A stretch of DNA of 64,000 nucleotides from Halomonas urmiana (GTDB lineage: Bacteria; Pseudomonadota; Gammaproteobacteria; Pseudomonadales; Halomonadaceae), in NCBI RefSeq assembly GCF_005780185.1, contig NZ_VBUI01000007.1, forward strand, positions 62,001 to 126,000, given 5' to 3'. This document shows positions 36,191 to 43,684 of this stretch, piece after piece. A program made the position numbers and the translations under genes. Under the pieces are notes generated by a model. It made no database searches and had not been told where the DNA came from. It saw only the letters and a program-made list of their open reading frames with translations. Within the stretch, counting starts at the first letter, position 1. Every line of letters begins with the position of its first letter.

Positions 36191-36922
36191 TTACATGAGC
36201 ACGAGCCAGCCACCGACGGCCACCAGTGCCAGGCCGAATCCATTGGCCAACTGCCGCCAGGGGGCGATCACTTTTTCCAGCAGGATGATCAGCGTAATCA
36301 GGGCCATCCATGCCAGGCTCATCACCCCGCCGACGAACATCAGGGCCATCAACACCCAGCAGCAGCCGGCGCAATAGAGGCCGAGCAGGAAGCCGCCGCC
36401 CACGGCGCGGTGCGGCGTCTGCGGGAATCCTTCCGCGACCATGCCCAATGGGCTGCGGCAACGACGCAGGCAGGCGTGTTTCCATGGCGTCCACTGGAAG
36501 GCGCCTGCGGCCACCAGCAGCAGGCCGGCAAGGACGTTGCCCTCCAGTGCCTGGGCCGGCGTCAACAGTCCCAGTGCATGGAGGCCCCACTGGGTGGTGG
36601 TGGCCAGCGCCGCATAACCCGCCCAGGCGAGCAGATAACCGAGCGTGAACAGGTAGGGCAGCGTTGCCCCTGTGTTGTCCTGTGGCCGTGCGGCGACGAA
36701 CATCAGGATGCCCGGTGCCGCCCCTGGCAACATCATCCCGACCATCATCACCATCCACATGCTCAAGGTGGCCCAGGGCCGGAAGGGCATCGGGCCCTCC
36801 ATGGCCGGCATGCCCCCGGCCATGCGTATCAGAAACCACCAGCTCAGCACGATGGCCAGGGTCAGGCAGCCGATCAGCACGGCGCGTTCATGGCGAAGCG
36901 GTTGCAGGGAAAAGGCAAGCAT
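36191..36922 (-). CDS. DUF2182 integral membrane protein
   Basis: 243 residues with about six transmembrane helices. Met/Gly-rich segments such as MWMVMMVGMMLPGAAP and the cysteine-rich LLGLYCAGCCWVLM are characteristic of DUF2182, annotated as predicted metal-binding membrane proteins. The ATG at 36922 follows GGAGG; a longer in-frame start would overlap the preceding gene. It follows a DUF1326 gene by 20 bp on the same strand; this pairing is common, and the two probably work together in an unknown, possibly copper-related, envelope process. Confidence 0.88.
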   Translation of the reverse strand: MLAFSLQPLRHERAVLIGCLTLAIVLSWWFLIRMAGGMPAMEGPMPFRPWATLSMWMVMMVGMMLPGAAPGILMFVAARPQDNTGATLPYLFTLGYLLAWAGYAALATTTQWGLHALGLLTPAQALEGNVLAGLLLVAAGAFQWTPWKHACLRRCRSPLGMVAEGFPQTPHRAVGGGFLLGLYCAGCCWVLMALMFVGGVMSLAWMALITLIILLEKVIAPWRQLANGFGLALVAVGGWLVLM

Positions 36923-36942
36923 TTCACGCTCCTCCGTTTTCC

Positions 36943-37548
36943 TCAAGCCGCCTGGTACTGGAAGGGAGAGTAGAAGGCGGTGCGCCCGCTGAAGCTCCAG
37001 TCCAGACCATAGCCGCGGTGCGAGACGTGTTCCGATTGCGCCACCGTACCGGGATTACCCGGCGCCACGGCGACGGGATGGCCGTGTAGAGTGACCTCCT
37101 CGCCGTTCTGTCCGGCGATGGCAGTCAGCGAAGCGCTGGCCTTATCGCCCACCTCGAGTCGGTGATGCCGGCCGTCGATGTCATAGCGCATCGGCACGGA
37201 CTCGACACCCCGGATATCACCGACGAAGCCAGCCAGGGTGGCCGGATGCCCGCCGGCGGAACCACCGAAGATCGCGACCAGGGCATCATGCTGCTGCTGG
37301 CTGGCGCGGGCGTCGATATAAACCGCCACCTGCCAGTCGCCGGCGGTCATGTTACCCGGGGTGTGCAGGGCCATGGCCAGGTTCAGCCCGTCAAGGGAGA
37401 GGGTGTCCATGTTTCCGCGATCGATATGCCATGCCACCAGGGCGTCGCAGGTGCCTTCGGTGGGATCTCCGCCGAAGAGGCAGGGACATGCCCCCTTGCA
37501 GGTGCAGGCTTCGAAGTAGGTGCCCTCGACTCGCCATTGCGTTGTCAT
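36943..37548 (-). CDS. DUF1326 domain protein
   Basis: 201 residues. The N-terminal ACTCKGACPCLFGG is the conserved Cys cluster of DUF1326, which may bind metal, followed by EGTCDALVAWHID and a beta-rich remainder. No signal peptide is visible. GGAGG lies before the ATG. First gene of a two-gene unit with DUF2182 and divergent from a large regulator gene at 37733; an 11-bp-phased direct repeat lies between them. Confidence 0.88.
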   Translation of the reverse strand: MTTQWRVEGTYFEACTCKGACPCLFGGDPTEGTCDALVAWHIDRGNMDTLSLDGLNLAMALHTPGNMTAGDWQVAVYIDARASQQQHDALVAIFGGSAGGHPATLAGFVGDIRGVESVPMRYDIDGRHHRLEVGDKASASLTAIAGQNGEEVTLHGHPVAVAPGNPGTVAQSEHVSHRGYGLDWSFSGRTAFYSPFQYQAA

Positions 37549-37646
37549 GATAGAGCCTCCTCATCTGTCGGCAGGGATGGCCGGCATCGGCTGATGCCGT
37601 GTCCCTCAGGTATAGCGCTCTTGCAGGAGGTCGCTGCCGAAAGACG

Positions 37647-37665
37647 ATGAGAATTCCATGAGAAT
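37647..37665. promoter_or_regulatory. Tandem direct repeat ATGAGAAT-N3-ATGAGAAT
   Basis: Two exact copies of ATGAGAAT (37647-37654 and 37658-37665) have an 11-bp period, one DNA turn. That is the layout bound by OmpR/PhoB-type winged helices, and the divergent gene at 37733 encodes one. On the other side a TATACC -10-like element (37614-37609, minus strand) without a good -35 precedes the DUF1326 gene, placing the repeat around -53, suited to activation. Confidence 0.55.
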
Positions 37666-37732
37666 CGAGGTAGGACGACGGCTGGATGAGCTTGCGTTAG
37701 TCTGAAGGCAAGACATCACGCGGAACGGACCC

Positions 37733-39706
37733 ATGGCTGGCCTGGAACATGCTTTCTCGGGCCCCGACGATATGTTGGTGGGCCGGGAAACCGAACTTGC
37801 CCACCTGGCGACCCTGCTGGACGAGACGGGGCCGGCCGTGATGTGGGTGCAGGGCGTTGCCGGCATCGGCAAGAGCACGCTGCTGGGCCGTTTCATGCGT
37901 GATGCCGCGCGGGGCGGCGCACGCGGCCTGTGGTTGAACGGACGGGAGGTCGAGCCGACGCCCGAGGGGTTTCTGACCGCCCTGGGTGAGGCGGCACAGA
38001 CCCGCCTCGACCAGCCGCGTGATCTGGCCGAGCTTGTGCACGTTCAGCAGCGCGCGCCGCTGGTCATTGTCGTGGATGCCGCCGAGTCGCTGCGGCTGCT
38101 GGATACCTGGCTACGCGACTGCCTGGTACCGCAGTTGCCCCGGGGAGCACGACTGCTGCTCGCTGGGCGTCATTGGCCGGCAACGGGCTGGCTAGACGGG
38201 CTGACGGGGCGAGAGGTCCGTGTGTTGTCGTTGGGCCCTCTGACCATGTCCTCTGCGCTGCAGCTACTGGAAAGGCGGGGTTTTCCCGGGGTTCAGGCGG
38301 CAGCTCTGGCCAGGCGGCTGCACGGCAACCCTCTGGCGATCCAGCTGGCCGCCGCGACATTGCCCGCCCGCCCCGACTTCCGGCTGCCGGAGGCCTCCCT
38401 GCAGCACCTCATGGATGCCCTCACCGATCTCTACCTGGCGGATATCTCCGACCCCCTCCTGCGGCGCCTGCTGGAGGGCGCCAGCGTCATACGCCGCATC
38501 ACCGAACCGCTGTTGCAGGCGATGTTTCCCGGCATTTCGTCCGATGATGCCTATGCTCGCCTGCGGACGCTCGATCTCATCGAGGCCCTGCCAGACGGGC
38601 TGGTGTTGCATGAGGTGGTGAGCGAGGCGCTGAAGCGCAGCCTGCTGGCACGTGACCCGCGGCGCCATAGCCATTATCGGCGGCGGGCCTGGCAGGCGTT
38701 GGTGGCACAGAGCACCACATCGGGACGCAGCGAGCTATGGCGCTACACCGCCGATCTGCTCTATCTGATCGAGAATCCCGTGGTGCGAGAGGCTTTCTTC
38801 CCCTCCAATCGGCCCGAACTGGTCGTCGAGCCGGCACGCTCGGATGATGCTGCCAGCCTGCATGCCGTCCTCGCCCGCCATGAAGGCCCCGAGGGCGCCC
38901 ATGCCCTTTGGCGCTGGTGGCAAGTGATGCCCGAGGCCTTCCTGGTGGTGCGCGATGCCGTCGGTCGATGCCAGGGCTTCTGTTGTCGTTTTGATTCACA
39001 GCAAGCCCCGCCTGGCTGCCTGGCCGACGATCCGGTCACCGCCGCCTGGGGGCGGGCGCTCAGAGACTCGCCCTTGCCCGACGGGCAACGCGCGCTGTTC
39101 ATCCGCCGTTGGCTGGGCCACGACGACGGTGAATGCCCGGGCGAGGTTCAGGCCGCGTGTTGGCTGGCACTCAAGCGGGATTACATGGAGATGCGCCCGG
39201 CATTGCGTCGCGCCTACCTGGTGCTTGCCGATCCCGCTCCCTATTCGGCCGTGGCCAAGACGCTCGGCTTTCAGCCTCTGGCGCACACCGTGCCCGTGGA
39301 TGGCCTCGAGCATACCTCGGCGGTACTCGATTTCGGGCCGCGTTCGGTGGATGGCTGGCTGGCCCGGCTGGCGGCGGGCGAGCTGGGCTTGCAGGATGAC
39401 ACCGCATGGCTGGATCGGCAGGCGCATGAACTGGTTCGACGGGATCGGCGCGTTGCGCTGACGCCGTTGGAGTTCGGCGTACTCGTCTACCTGGTCGACC
39501 ATGACGGCGAGGCGGTATCCCGTACGCGGCTTCTGGAAGCGGTATGGGGAAGCGACTACCAGGGCTGGAGCAACAAGGTGGACGCCGTGGTGGTGGGGGT
39601 ACGGCGAAAGCTGGGCGAGGAGGCAAGCTGTATCGAGACGGTGACGGGTGTAGGCTATCGGTTCTTGTCCACCGGCATCAGCCAGAGCGAGTGCGCCCGA
39701 CCATGA
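37733..39706 (+). CDS. NTPase - GNAT-like - OmpR/PhoB winged-helix regulator
   Basis: 657 residues with an uncommon domain order. Residues ~15-330 form a P-loop NTPase of STAND/AAA type with Walker A GVAGIGKST (41-49), Walker B-like LVIVVDAAE and a following helical region. Residues ~370-545 resemble a GNAT acetyltransferase (VEPARSDDAASLHAVLARH, AYLVLADPAPYSAVAKTLGF). The C-terminus (~555-652) is a PhoB-type winged helix (LTPLEFGVLVYLVDHDGEAVSRTRLLEAVW is split as LTPLEFGVLVYLVDH and SRTRLLEAVWG, then VDAVVVGVRRKLG, GVGYRFL). There is no receiver domain. It probably controls the divergent DUF1326-DUF2182 pair. Confidence 0.8.
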   Translation: MAGLEHAFSGPDDMLVGRETELAHLATLLDETGPAVMWVQGVAGIGKSTLLGRFMRDAARGGARGLWLNGREVEPTPEGFLTALGEAAQTRLDQPRDLAELVHVQQRAPLVIVVDAAESLRLLDTWLRDCLVPQLPRGARLLLAGRHWPATGWLDGLTGREVRVLSLGPLTMSSALQLLERRGFPGVQAAALARRLHGNPLAIQLAAATLPARPDFRLPEASLQHLMDALTDLYLADISDPLLRRLLEGASVIRRITEPLLQAMFPGISSDDAYARLRTLDLIEALPDGLVLHEVVSEALKRSLLARDPRRHSHYRRRAWQALVAQSTTSGRSELWRYTADLLYLIENPVVREAFFPSNRPELVVEPARSDDAASLHAVLARHEGPEGAHALWRWWQVMPEAFLVVRDAVGRCQGFCCRFDSQQAPPGCLADDPVTAAWGRALRDSPLPDGQRALFIRRWLGHDDGECPGEVQAACWLALKRDYMEMRPALRRAYLVLADPAPYSAVAKTLGFQPLAHTVPVDGLEHTSAVLDFGPRSVDGWLARLAAGELGLQDDTAWLDRQAHELVRRDRRVALTPLEFGVLVYLVDHDGEAVSRTRLLEAVWGSDYQGWSNKVDAVVVGVRRKLGEEASCIETVTGVGYRFLSTGISQSECARP

Positions 39707-40248
39707 GAGCACCCCCCGATCCCCTTGCCGCCACCCGTACCTGGGTGAAGACCTTCGTGGTCGCCCGCGACGTCTGCCCCTTCGCCGGCCGTGAGGTCGC
39801 CCGCGATACCGTCCGCTATGTGGCGGTGCCTGCCGACGACCCCGAGGCGGCGCTGCTGGCGCTGTTCGATGAGTGCCGCCACCTGGACGAGACGCCCGAC
39901 GTGGAGACGACCCTGCTGGTGCTCACCGAGGGGCTCGAGGCCTTCGACGACTATCTGGACCTGCTGGAGATCGCCGAGACGCTGCTGGCCGATCAGGGCT
40001 TTGATGGCACCTTCCAGCTGGCGAGCTTCCACCCGGACTACGTCTTCGCCGACGCCGAGCCCGACGATCCCGCCAACTTCACCAACCGCTCGCCCTATCC
40101 GATGTGGCACCTGCTGCGCGAGGCGGGCCTGGAGCGGGCCCTCGAGCATCATCCCGACCCCGAGGGCATTCCCGCGCGCAACGTCGAGGCGATGCGTGCG
40201 CTGGGCTTTGAGGCGCTCGCCGAGGCGCTGGCCAGGCTGCGCGGCTAG
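39703..40248 (+). CDS. DUF1415 family protein
   Basis: 181 residues. The N-terminus TRTWVKTFVVARDVCPFAGREV and the later FQLASFHPDYVF and NRSPYPMWHLLREAG segments are the DUF1415 signature. A conserved Cys/His pair suggests metal or redox chemistry, but no function is known. Its ATG overlaps the regulator's stop (ATGA), so it is translated from the same transcript. Confidence 0.9.
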   Translation: MRAPPDPLAATRTWVKTFVVARDVCPFAGREVARDTVRYVAVPADDPEAALLALFDECRHLDETPDVETTLLVLTEGLEAFDDYLDLLEIAETLLADQGFDGTFQLASFHPDYVFADAEPDDPANFTNRSPYPMWHLLREAGLERALEHHPDPEGIPARNVEAMRALGFEALAEALARLRG

Positions 40249-40280
40249 GCTCCCTCCACCCGCCGCTAGACAGGGCCTCT

Positions 40281-41180
40281 CTAGACGATATCCAGCGCTG
40301 TCTTGCGGCTCGGCGCCGGGAAGGTGGCGTCGAGGCGCGCCAGGCTCGCCTCGTCCAGCTCGACCGCCAGCGCGGCCGCATTCTGTTCCACGTGGTCGAG
40401 GCCGGTGGCCTTGGGAATGGCGATCACGTCGCGCCGGGTGTCGCCACCGTTCGCGGCGACGGGGCGGATCGCCCAGGCCAGCAGCAGCTGGGCCGGGGTG
40501 ATGCCGAGCGCCGCGGCAATGTCCGTTACCTCGGGGTGAGTGAGCAGGTCGCGTCGCAGGCTGCCGGCCTGGGCCAGCGGGCAGTAGGCCATGGTGGGGA
40601 TGCCCTGCTTGCGCTGCCAGGGCAGCAGCGAGTGCTCGATGCCCCGCGAGCCCAGGTGGTAGAGCACCTGGTTGACCGCGCAGGCGTCGCCGTCGGGCAG
40701 GCTCTGGAGCGAAGCCATCTCGTCGACGTCGAAGTTCGAGACCCCGAAGCGACGGATCTTGCCCGCCTCGCGCAGCCGCTCGAAGGCCTCCAGGGTCTCC
40801 TCCAGCGGGATATTGCCCGGCCAGTGCAGCAGGTAGAGGTCGAGATGGTCGGTGCGAAGGCGCTTGAGGCTCGCCTCGCAGGCGGCGATGGCGCTGTCGC
40901 GCCCGGCGTTCCAGGGATAGACCTTGGAGACCAGGAAGGCCTCGTCGCGGCGTCCCTTGAGGGCCTCGCCCACCACCTCCTCGGCGCCGCCGTCGCCGTA
41001 CATCTCGGCGGTGTCGATCAGGGTGAGGCCGAGCGCCAGGCCATGCTGCAGGGCATGCACCTCGTCCTTGCGCGGGGCCAGGCCCTCGCCCAGGTACCAG
41101 GTGCCCTGGCCGATGGCCGGCAGGTCGATGGCCGGCTCATGGGCGGTGGCGGCGAGTCGCACGCTGGGCGGTGTCGGCAT
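40281..41180 (-). CDS. Aldo/keto reductase
   Basis: 299 residues. The catalytic tetrad is readable: Asp and Tyr in DTAEMYGDGGAEE, Lys in LVSKVYPWN, His in LYLLHWPGNIP. The NADPH-binding C-terminal IAIPKATGLDHVEQN follows. Members reduce aldehydes and ketones, including methylglyoxal and 2,5-diketogluconate, in the cytoplasm. The physiological substrate cannot be told. Convergent with the DUF1415 gene and divergent from osmC. Confidence 0.92.
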   Translation of the reverse strand: MPTPPSVRLAATAHEPAIDLPAIGQGTWYLGEGLAPRKDEVHALQHGLALGLTLIDTAEMYGDGGAEEVVGEALKGRRDEAFLVSKVYPWNAGRDSAIAACEASLKRLRTDHLDLYLLHWPGNIPLEETLEAFERLREAGKIRRFGVSNFDVDEMASLQSLPDGDACAVNQVLYHLGSRGIEHSLLPWQRKQGIPTMAYCPLAQAGSLRRDLLTHPEVTDIAAALGITPAQLLLAWAIRPVAANGGDTRRDVIAIPKATGLDHVEQNAAALAVELDEASLARLDATFPAPSRKTALDIV

Positions 41181-41335
41181 GGGGATCTCCTGTCCTGATA
41201 TAGGTGGAAATGTTTTTCATGAAGTCTGGCCGTTGTCTGCCTCCGATGCAATCGAGCTTGCCTCAGGAGGTGGGCATCCCCATGGTGTATGGTGAAGAGG
41301 CAGCAAGTTACCCCTGACAACGAGAAGGAGTCGAT

Positions 41336-41767
41336 ATGAGCTTTCATAAATCCGGCAGCGCCGTCTGGCAGGGCGGCCTCAAGGACGGCAAGGGGACGGT
41401 GTCTACCCAGAGTGGCGCGATCCAGGATGCCCCCTACAGCTTTGCCAAGCGCTTCGAGGGCGAGGCGGGCTCCAACCCCGAGGAGCTGATCGGTGCCGCC
41501 CATGCCAGCTGCTACTCCATGGCCCTGTCACTGATCCTGGGCGAGGCCGGCATGACCGCCGAGCGCATCGCCACCGAGGCCAAGGTCTCCCTGGAGGAGG
41601 TCGAGGGCGGTTTCGCCATCTCCGCCATCCACCTCGACACCGTGGCGAAGATCCCGGGCGCCGACGAGGCGGCCTTCCAGGATGCGGCCGACCAGGCCAA
41701 GGAAGGGTGCCCCGTCTCGAAGCTGTTCAACGCCGAGATCAGCCTGTCGGCAAAGCTGGAAAACTGA
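41336..41767 (+). CDS. osmC: Organic hydroperoxide reductase OsmC
   Basis: 143 residues. Two redox cysteines are present: the first in AAHASCYSMALSLIL, the second in KEGCPVSKLF, as in OsmC/Ohr peroxidases. N-terminal SGSAVWQGGLKDGKGTVST matches OsmC more than Ohr. It reduces organic peroxides and is osmotically or stationary-phase induced in enterics. AAGGAG lies 6 nt before the ATG; a strong terminator follows. Confidence 0.93.
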   Translation: MSFHKSGSAVWQGGLKDGKGTVSTQSGAIQDAPYSFAKRFEGEAGSNPEELIGAAHASCYSMALSLILGEAGMTAERIATEAKVSLEEVEGGFAISAIHLDTVAKIPGADEAAFQDAADQAKEGCPVSKLFNAEISLSAKLEN

Positions 41768-41805
41768 GCCAGGCGCCGGCCTGATCGGCAGGGTCGGTCT
41801 CATCG

Positions 41806-41842
41806 CGCCGGGGCCACCGTGAGGTGGCCCCGGCGATTTGTG
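41806..41842 (+). terminator. Terminator after osmC
   Basis: A 13-bp perfect stem, CGCCGGGGCCACC (41806-41818) and GGTGGCCCCGGCG (41823-41835), a GTGA loop, and an ATTTGTGT tail. Confidence 0.8.
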
Positions 41843-41887
41843 TCGAGCGACTGCTTTACCCGGGCACTGCACCTGTCCCGGGTCGAG

Positions 41888-42574
41888 CTACGCCGAGGGG
41901 ATGCCGCGCTGGGCGGCCTCCACCAGGGCACGGATCAGGCGCTGCTGGGGGCGGTTGAAGATCAGCCACTCGGGGTGCCACTGCACGCCGATCAGGAAGT
42001 CGTGCTCACGGGACTCGATGCCCTGCACCAGGCCGTCGCGGTCCCGGGCGACGATCTCGATCCCCCTGCCGGTCTTCTGCACGGCCTGGTGGTGGAGGCT
42101 GTTGATGCGACACCAGGTGACCTCGAGGATGCGGTAGAGCTGGCTGTCGGCAACGATGTCCACGGTCTTGCGCGGCAACACGGTGCGGCGGCGCTTGAGC
42201 CCCTCGTGGGTGGTGTAGATATCCGGGTCGAGGGTGCCGCCCAGGTGCACGTTGATCAGCTGGGCGCCCCGGCAGATCCCGAGCGTCGGCGTGCCCTGGG
42301 GGATGAAACGCTCCAGCAGCTCGAGCTCGAGCTCGTCGCGCTGCGGGTCGACGCGCACGTCCAGGCGCACCTCATCGTCGTAGAGATGTGCCTGGATATC
42401 ATCGCCGCCGCCGATGATCAGGCCGTCGAGGTGTTCGGGGACGGGGCGGGAGGGCGACAGGCGATGTGGCCGGCCGCCGTGGCGCCACACGGCGAACCAG
42501 TCGAACCACCAGGCGATCCGGCTCTTGGCATCGGAGGTGGTGATGCCGATCAGCGGGCGAGGCGGGAGACTCAT
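41888..42574 (-). CDS. Class-I glutamine amidotransferase-like hydrolase (PuuD-like)
   Basis: 228 residues of a gamma-glutamyl-GABA-hydrolase-type domain. The nucleophile is Cys101 (LGICRGAQ) and the His-x-Glu pair lies in GVQWHPEW, so the triad is complete. GGGDDI near residue 55 is typical of PuuD-like enzymes. The ATG at 42574 overlaps the amidoligase stop by 4 nt, so the two are translationally coupled. Such GATases are known partners of amidoligases and may remove or process gamma-glutamyl-type amide links. Confidence 0.9.
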   Translation of the reverse strand: MSLPPRPLIGITTSDAKSRIAWWFDWFAVWRHGGRPHRLSPSRPVPEHLDGLIIGGGDDIQAHLYDDEVRLDVRVDPQRDELELELLERFIPQGTPTLGICRGAQLINVHLGGTLDPDIYTTHEGLKRRRTVLPRKTVDIVADSQLYRILEVTWCRINSLHHQAVQKTGRGIEIVARDRDGLVQGIESREHDFLIGVQWHPEWLIFNRPQQRLIRALVEAAQRGIPSA

Positions 42575-43566
42575 CGTGCGGCGATCCAGCGACGCAGGCG
42601 GATCAGCAGTCGGCGGGGCGCCGAGGGCCGGTGGCGGGCGAGAAACTGGGCGCTGCGTTCGGCCAGGGTCCCGGGAGTGGCGGCCAGCCGCTCGACCTCG
42701 AGCCAGCGGTTCCACTCGGTGACCGCCCCCCAGCCCGGCTCCGAGAGCTGGGCGTTGGGCAGGCGGTAGTGGAAGGTCGGTCGCGCCTTGACCAGCCGGT
42801 TCTGCAGCAGCTCATGGGGAAAGTCGGGCGCGAGATGGGCGAACGGCGGCAACATGTCCAGCTCCCGGTTGCGGGTCGGGTTGTCCTCCAGGTAGTCGGC
42901 GATCAGCGTCTCGAGATCCGGGGCATAGTCCGGGTCGAGAATCTTGAGGGCGTAGGCGCGGGGGAAGGGGTTGGCGTGGGGCAGCACCTCCCGGGTGATG
43001 TCCACGTGGATCTGCTCGCGCAGCCAGGCGGCGGTGAGCAGGTAGGCGCGCAGGTGGGCCAGCAGGCTCTCGACCTCGAGGCTCGGCACCTCGGGGTTCA
43101 AGTGCAGGCCGAAGCCGTAGAGCAGACTCGCGTCGCTGCCCTTGGCGCCGTGCTGGCGCAGCGCCTCGAATAGCGCATCCAGCTCGTCCAGCTCGTCCCA
43201 GGGCACCGGCGGACAGACGATCTCGGTGGGCACCAGGCCCGTCACCATGTCGCCGATCATCTCGCGGGTGCGGGTGTGGAACTCCCGGCGCATGCGCTCC
43301 CACTCGCTGTCGATGGCGGCCTCGGCGGCCATCATCTCCTGGTCGGGGTGAGCGTACTGGGTGTCGAGCTCGATGCCGAACGCCCCCCAGCGGCCGCCGA
43401 CGACCTTGAGCCGATGGGGGCTCAATACCTCGATCTCGCCGCCGAACAGTGACTGCACCAGCTCGGCCGTGCGCTGAGGGGGCAGGCCGGCGAACTCGAT
43501 CTCCACCCCGACGCGCCGCGTCTCACCGTCGGCATTGCGGGGTTCGGGTGGCGGTTGCGGCGTCAT
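42571..43566 (-). CDS. Amidoligase-family enzyme
   Basis: 331 residues. The N-terminal VGVEIEFAGLPPQRTAELVQ and VVGGRWGAFGIELD, with the central GFGLHLNPEVPSLE, mark the glutamine-synthetase-like amidoligase family (PF12224). These enzymes are thought to form amide or peptide bonds using ATP; substrates are unknown. The ATG at 43566 follows AGGATGCCGAC. It is coupled to the downstream GATase, the conserved pairing of this family, and divergent from an MscS-type channel gene. Confidence 0.87.
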   Translation of the reverse strand: MTPQPPPEPRNADGETRRVGVEIEFAGLPPQRTAELVQSLFGGEIEVLSPHRLKVVGGRWGAFGIELDTQYAHPDQEMMAAEAAIDSEWERMRREFHTRTREMIGDMVTGLVPTEIVCPPVPWDELDELDALFEALRQHGAKGSDASLLYGFGLHLNPEVPSLEVESLLAHLRAYLLTAAWLREQIHVDITREVLPHANPFPRAYALKILDPDYAPDLETLIADYLEDNPTRNRELDMLPPFAHLAPDFPHELLQNRLVKARPTFHYRLPNAQLSEPGWGAVTEWNRWLEVERLAATPGTLAERSAQFLARHRPSAPRRLLIRLRRWIAAR

Positions 43567-43684
43567 GTCGGCATCCTGTAGGCCATGGTGTCGGCAGCCT
43601 AACATACTGCCTCAAGAATCACGGACGCGACGCCTGTCGCGTTCCAACGCGAGTGGAGAGGGAATCTTGCCTGTAGCGCACCGC

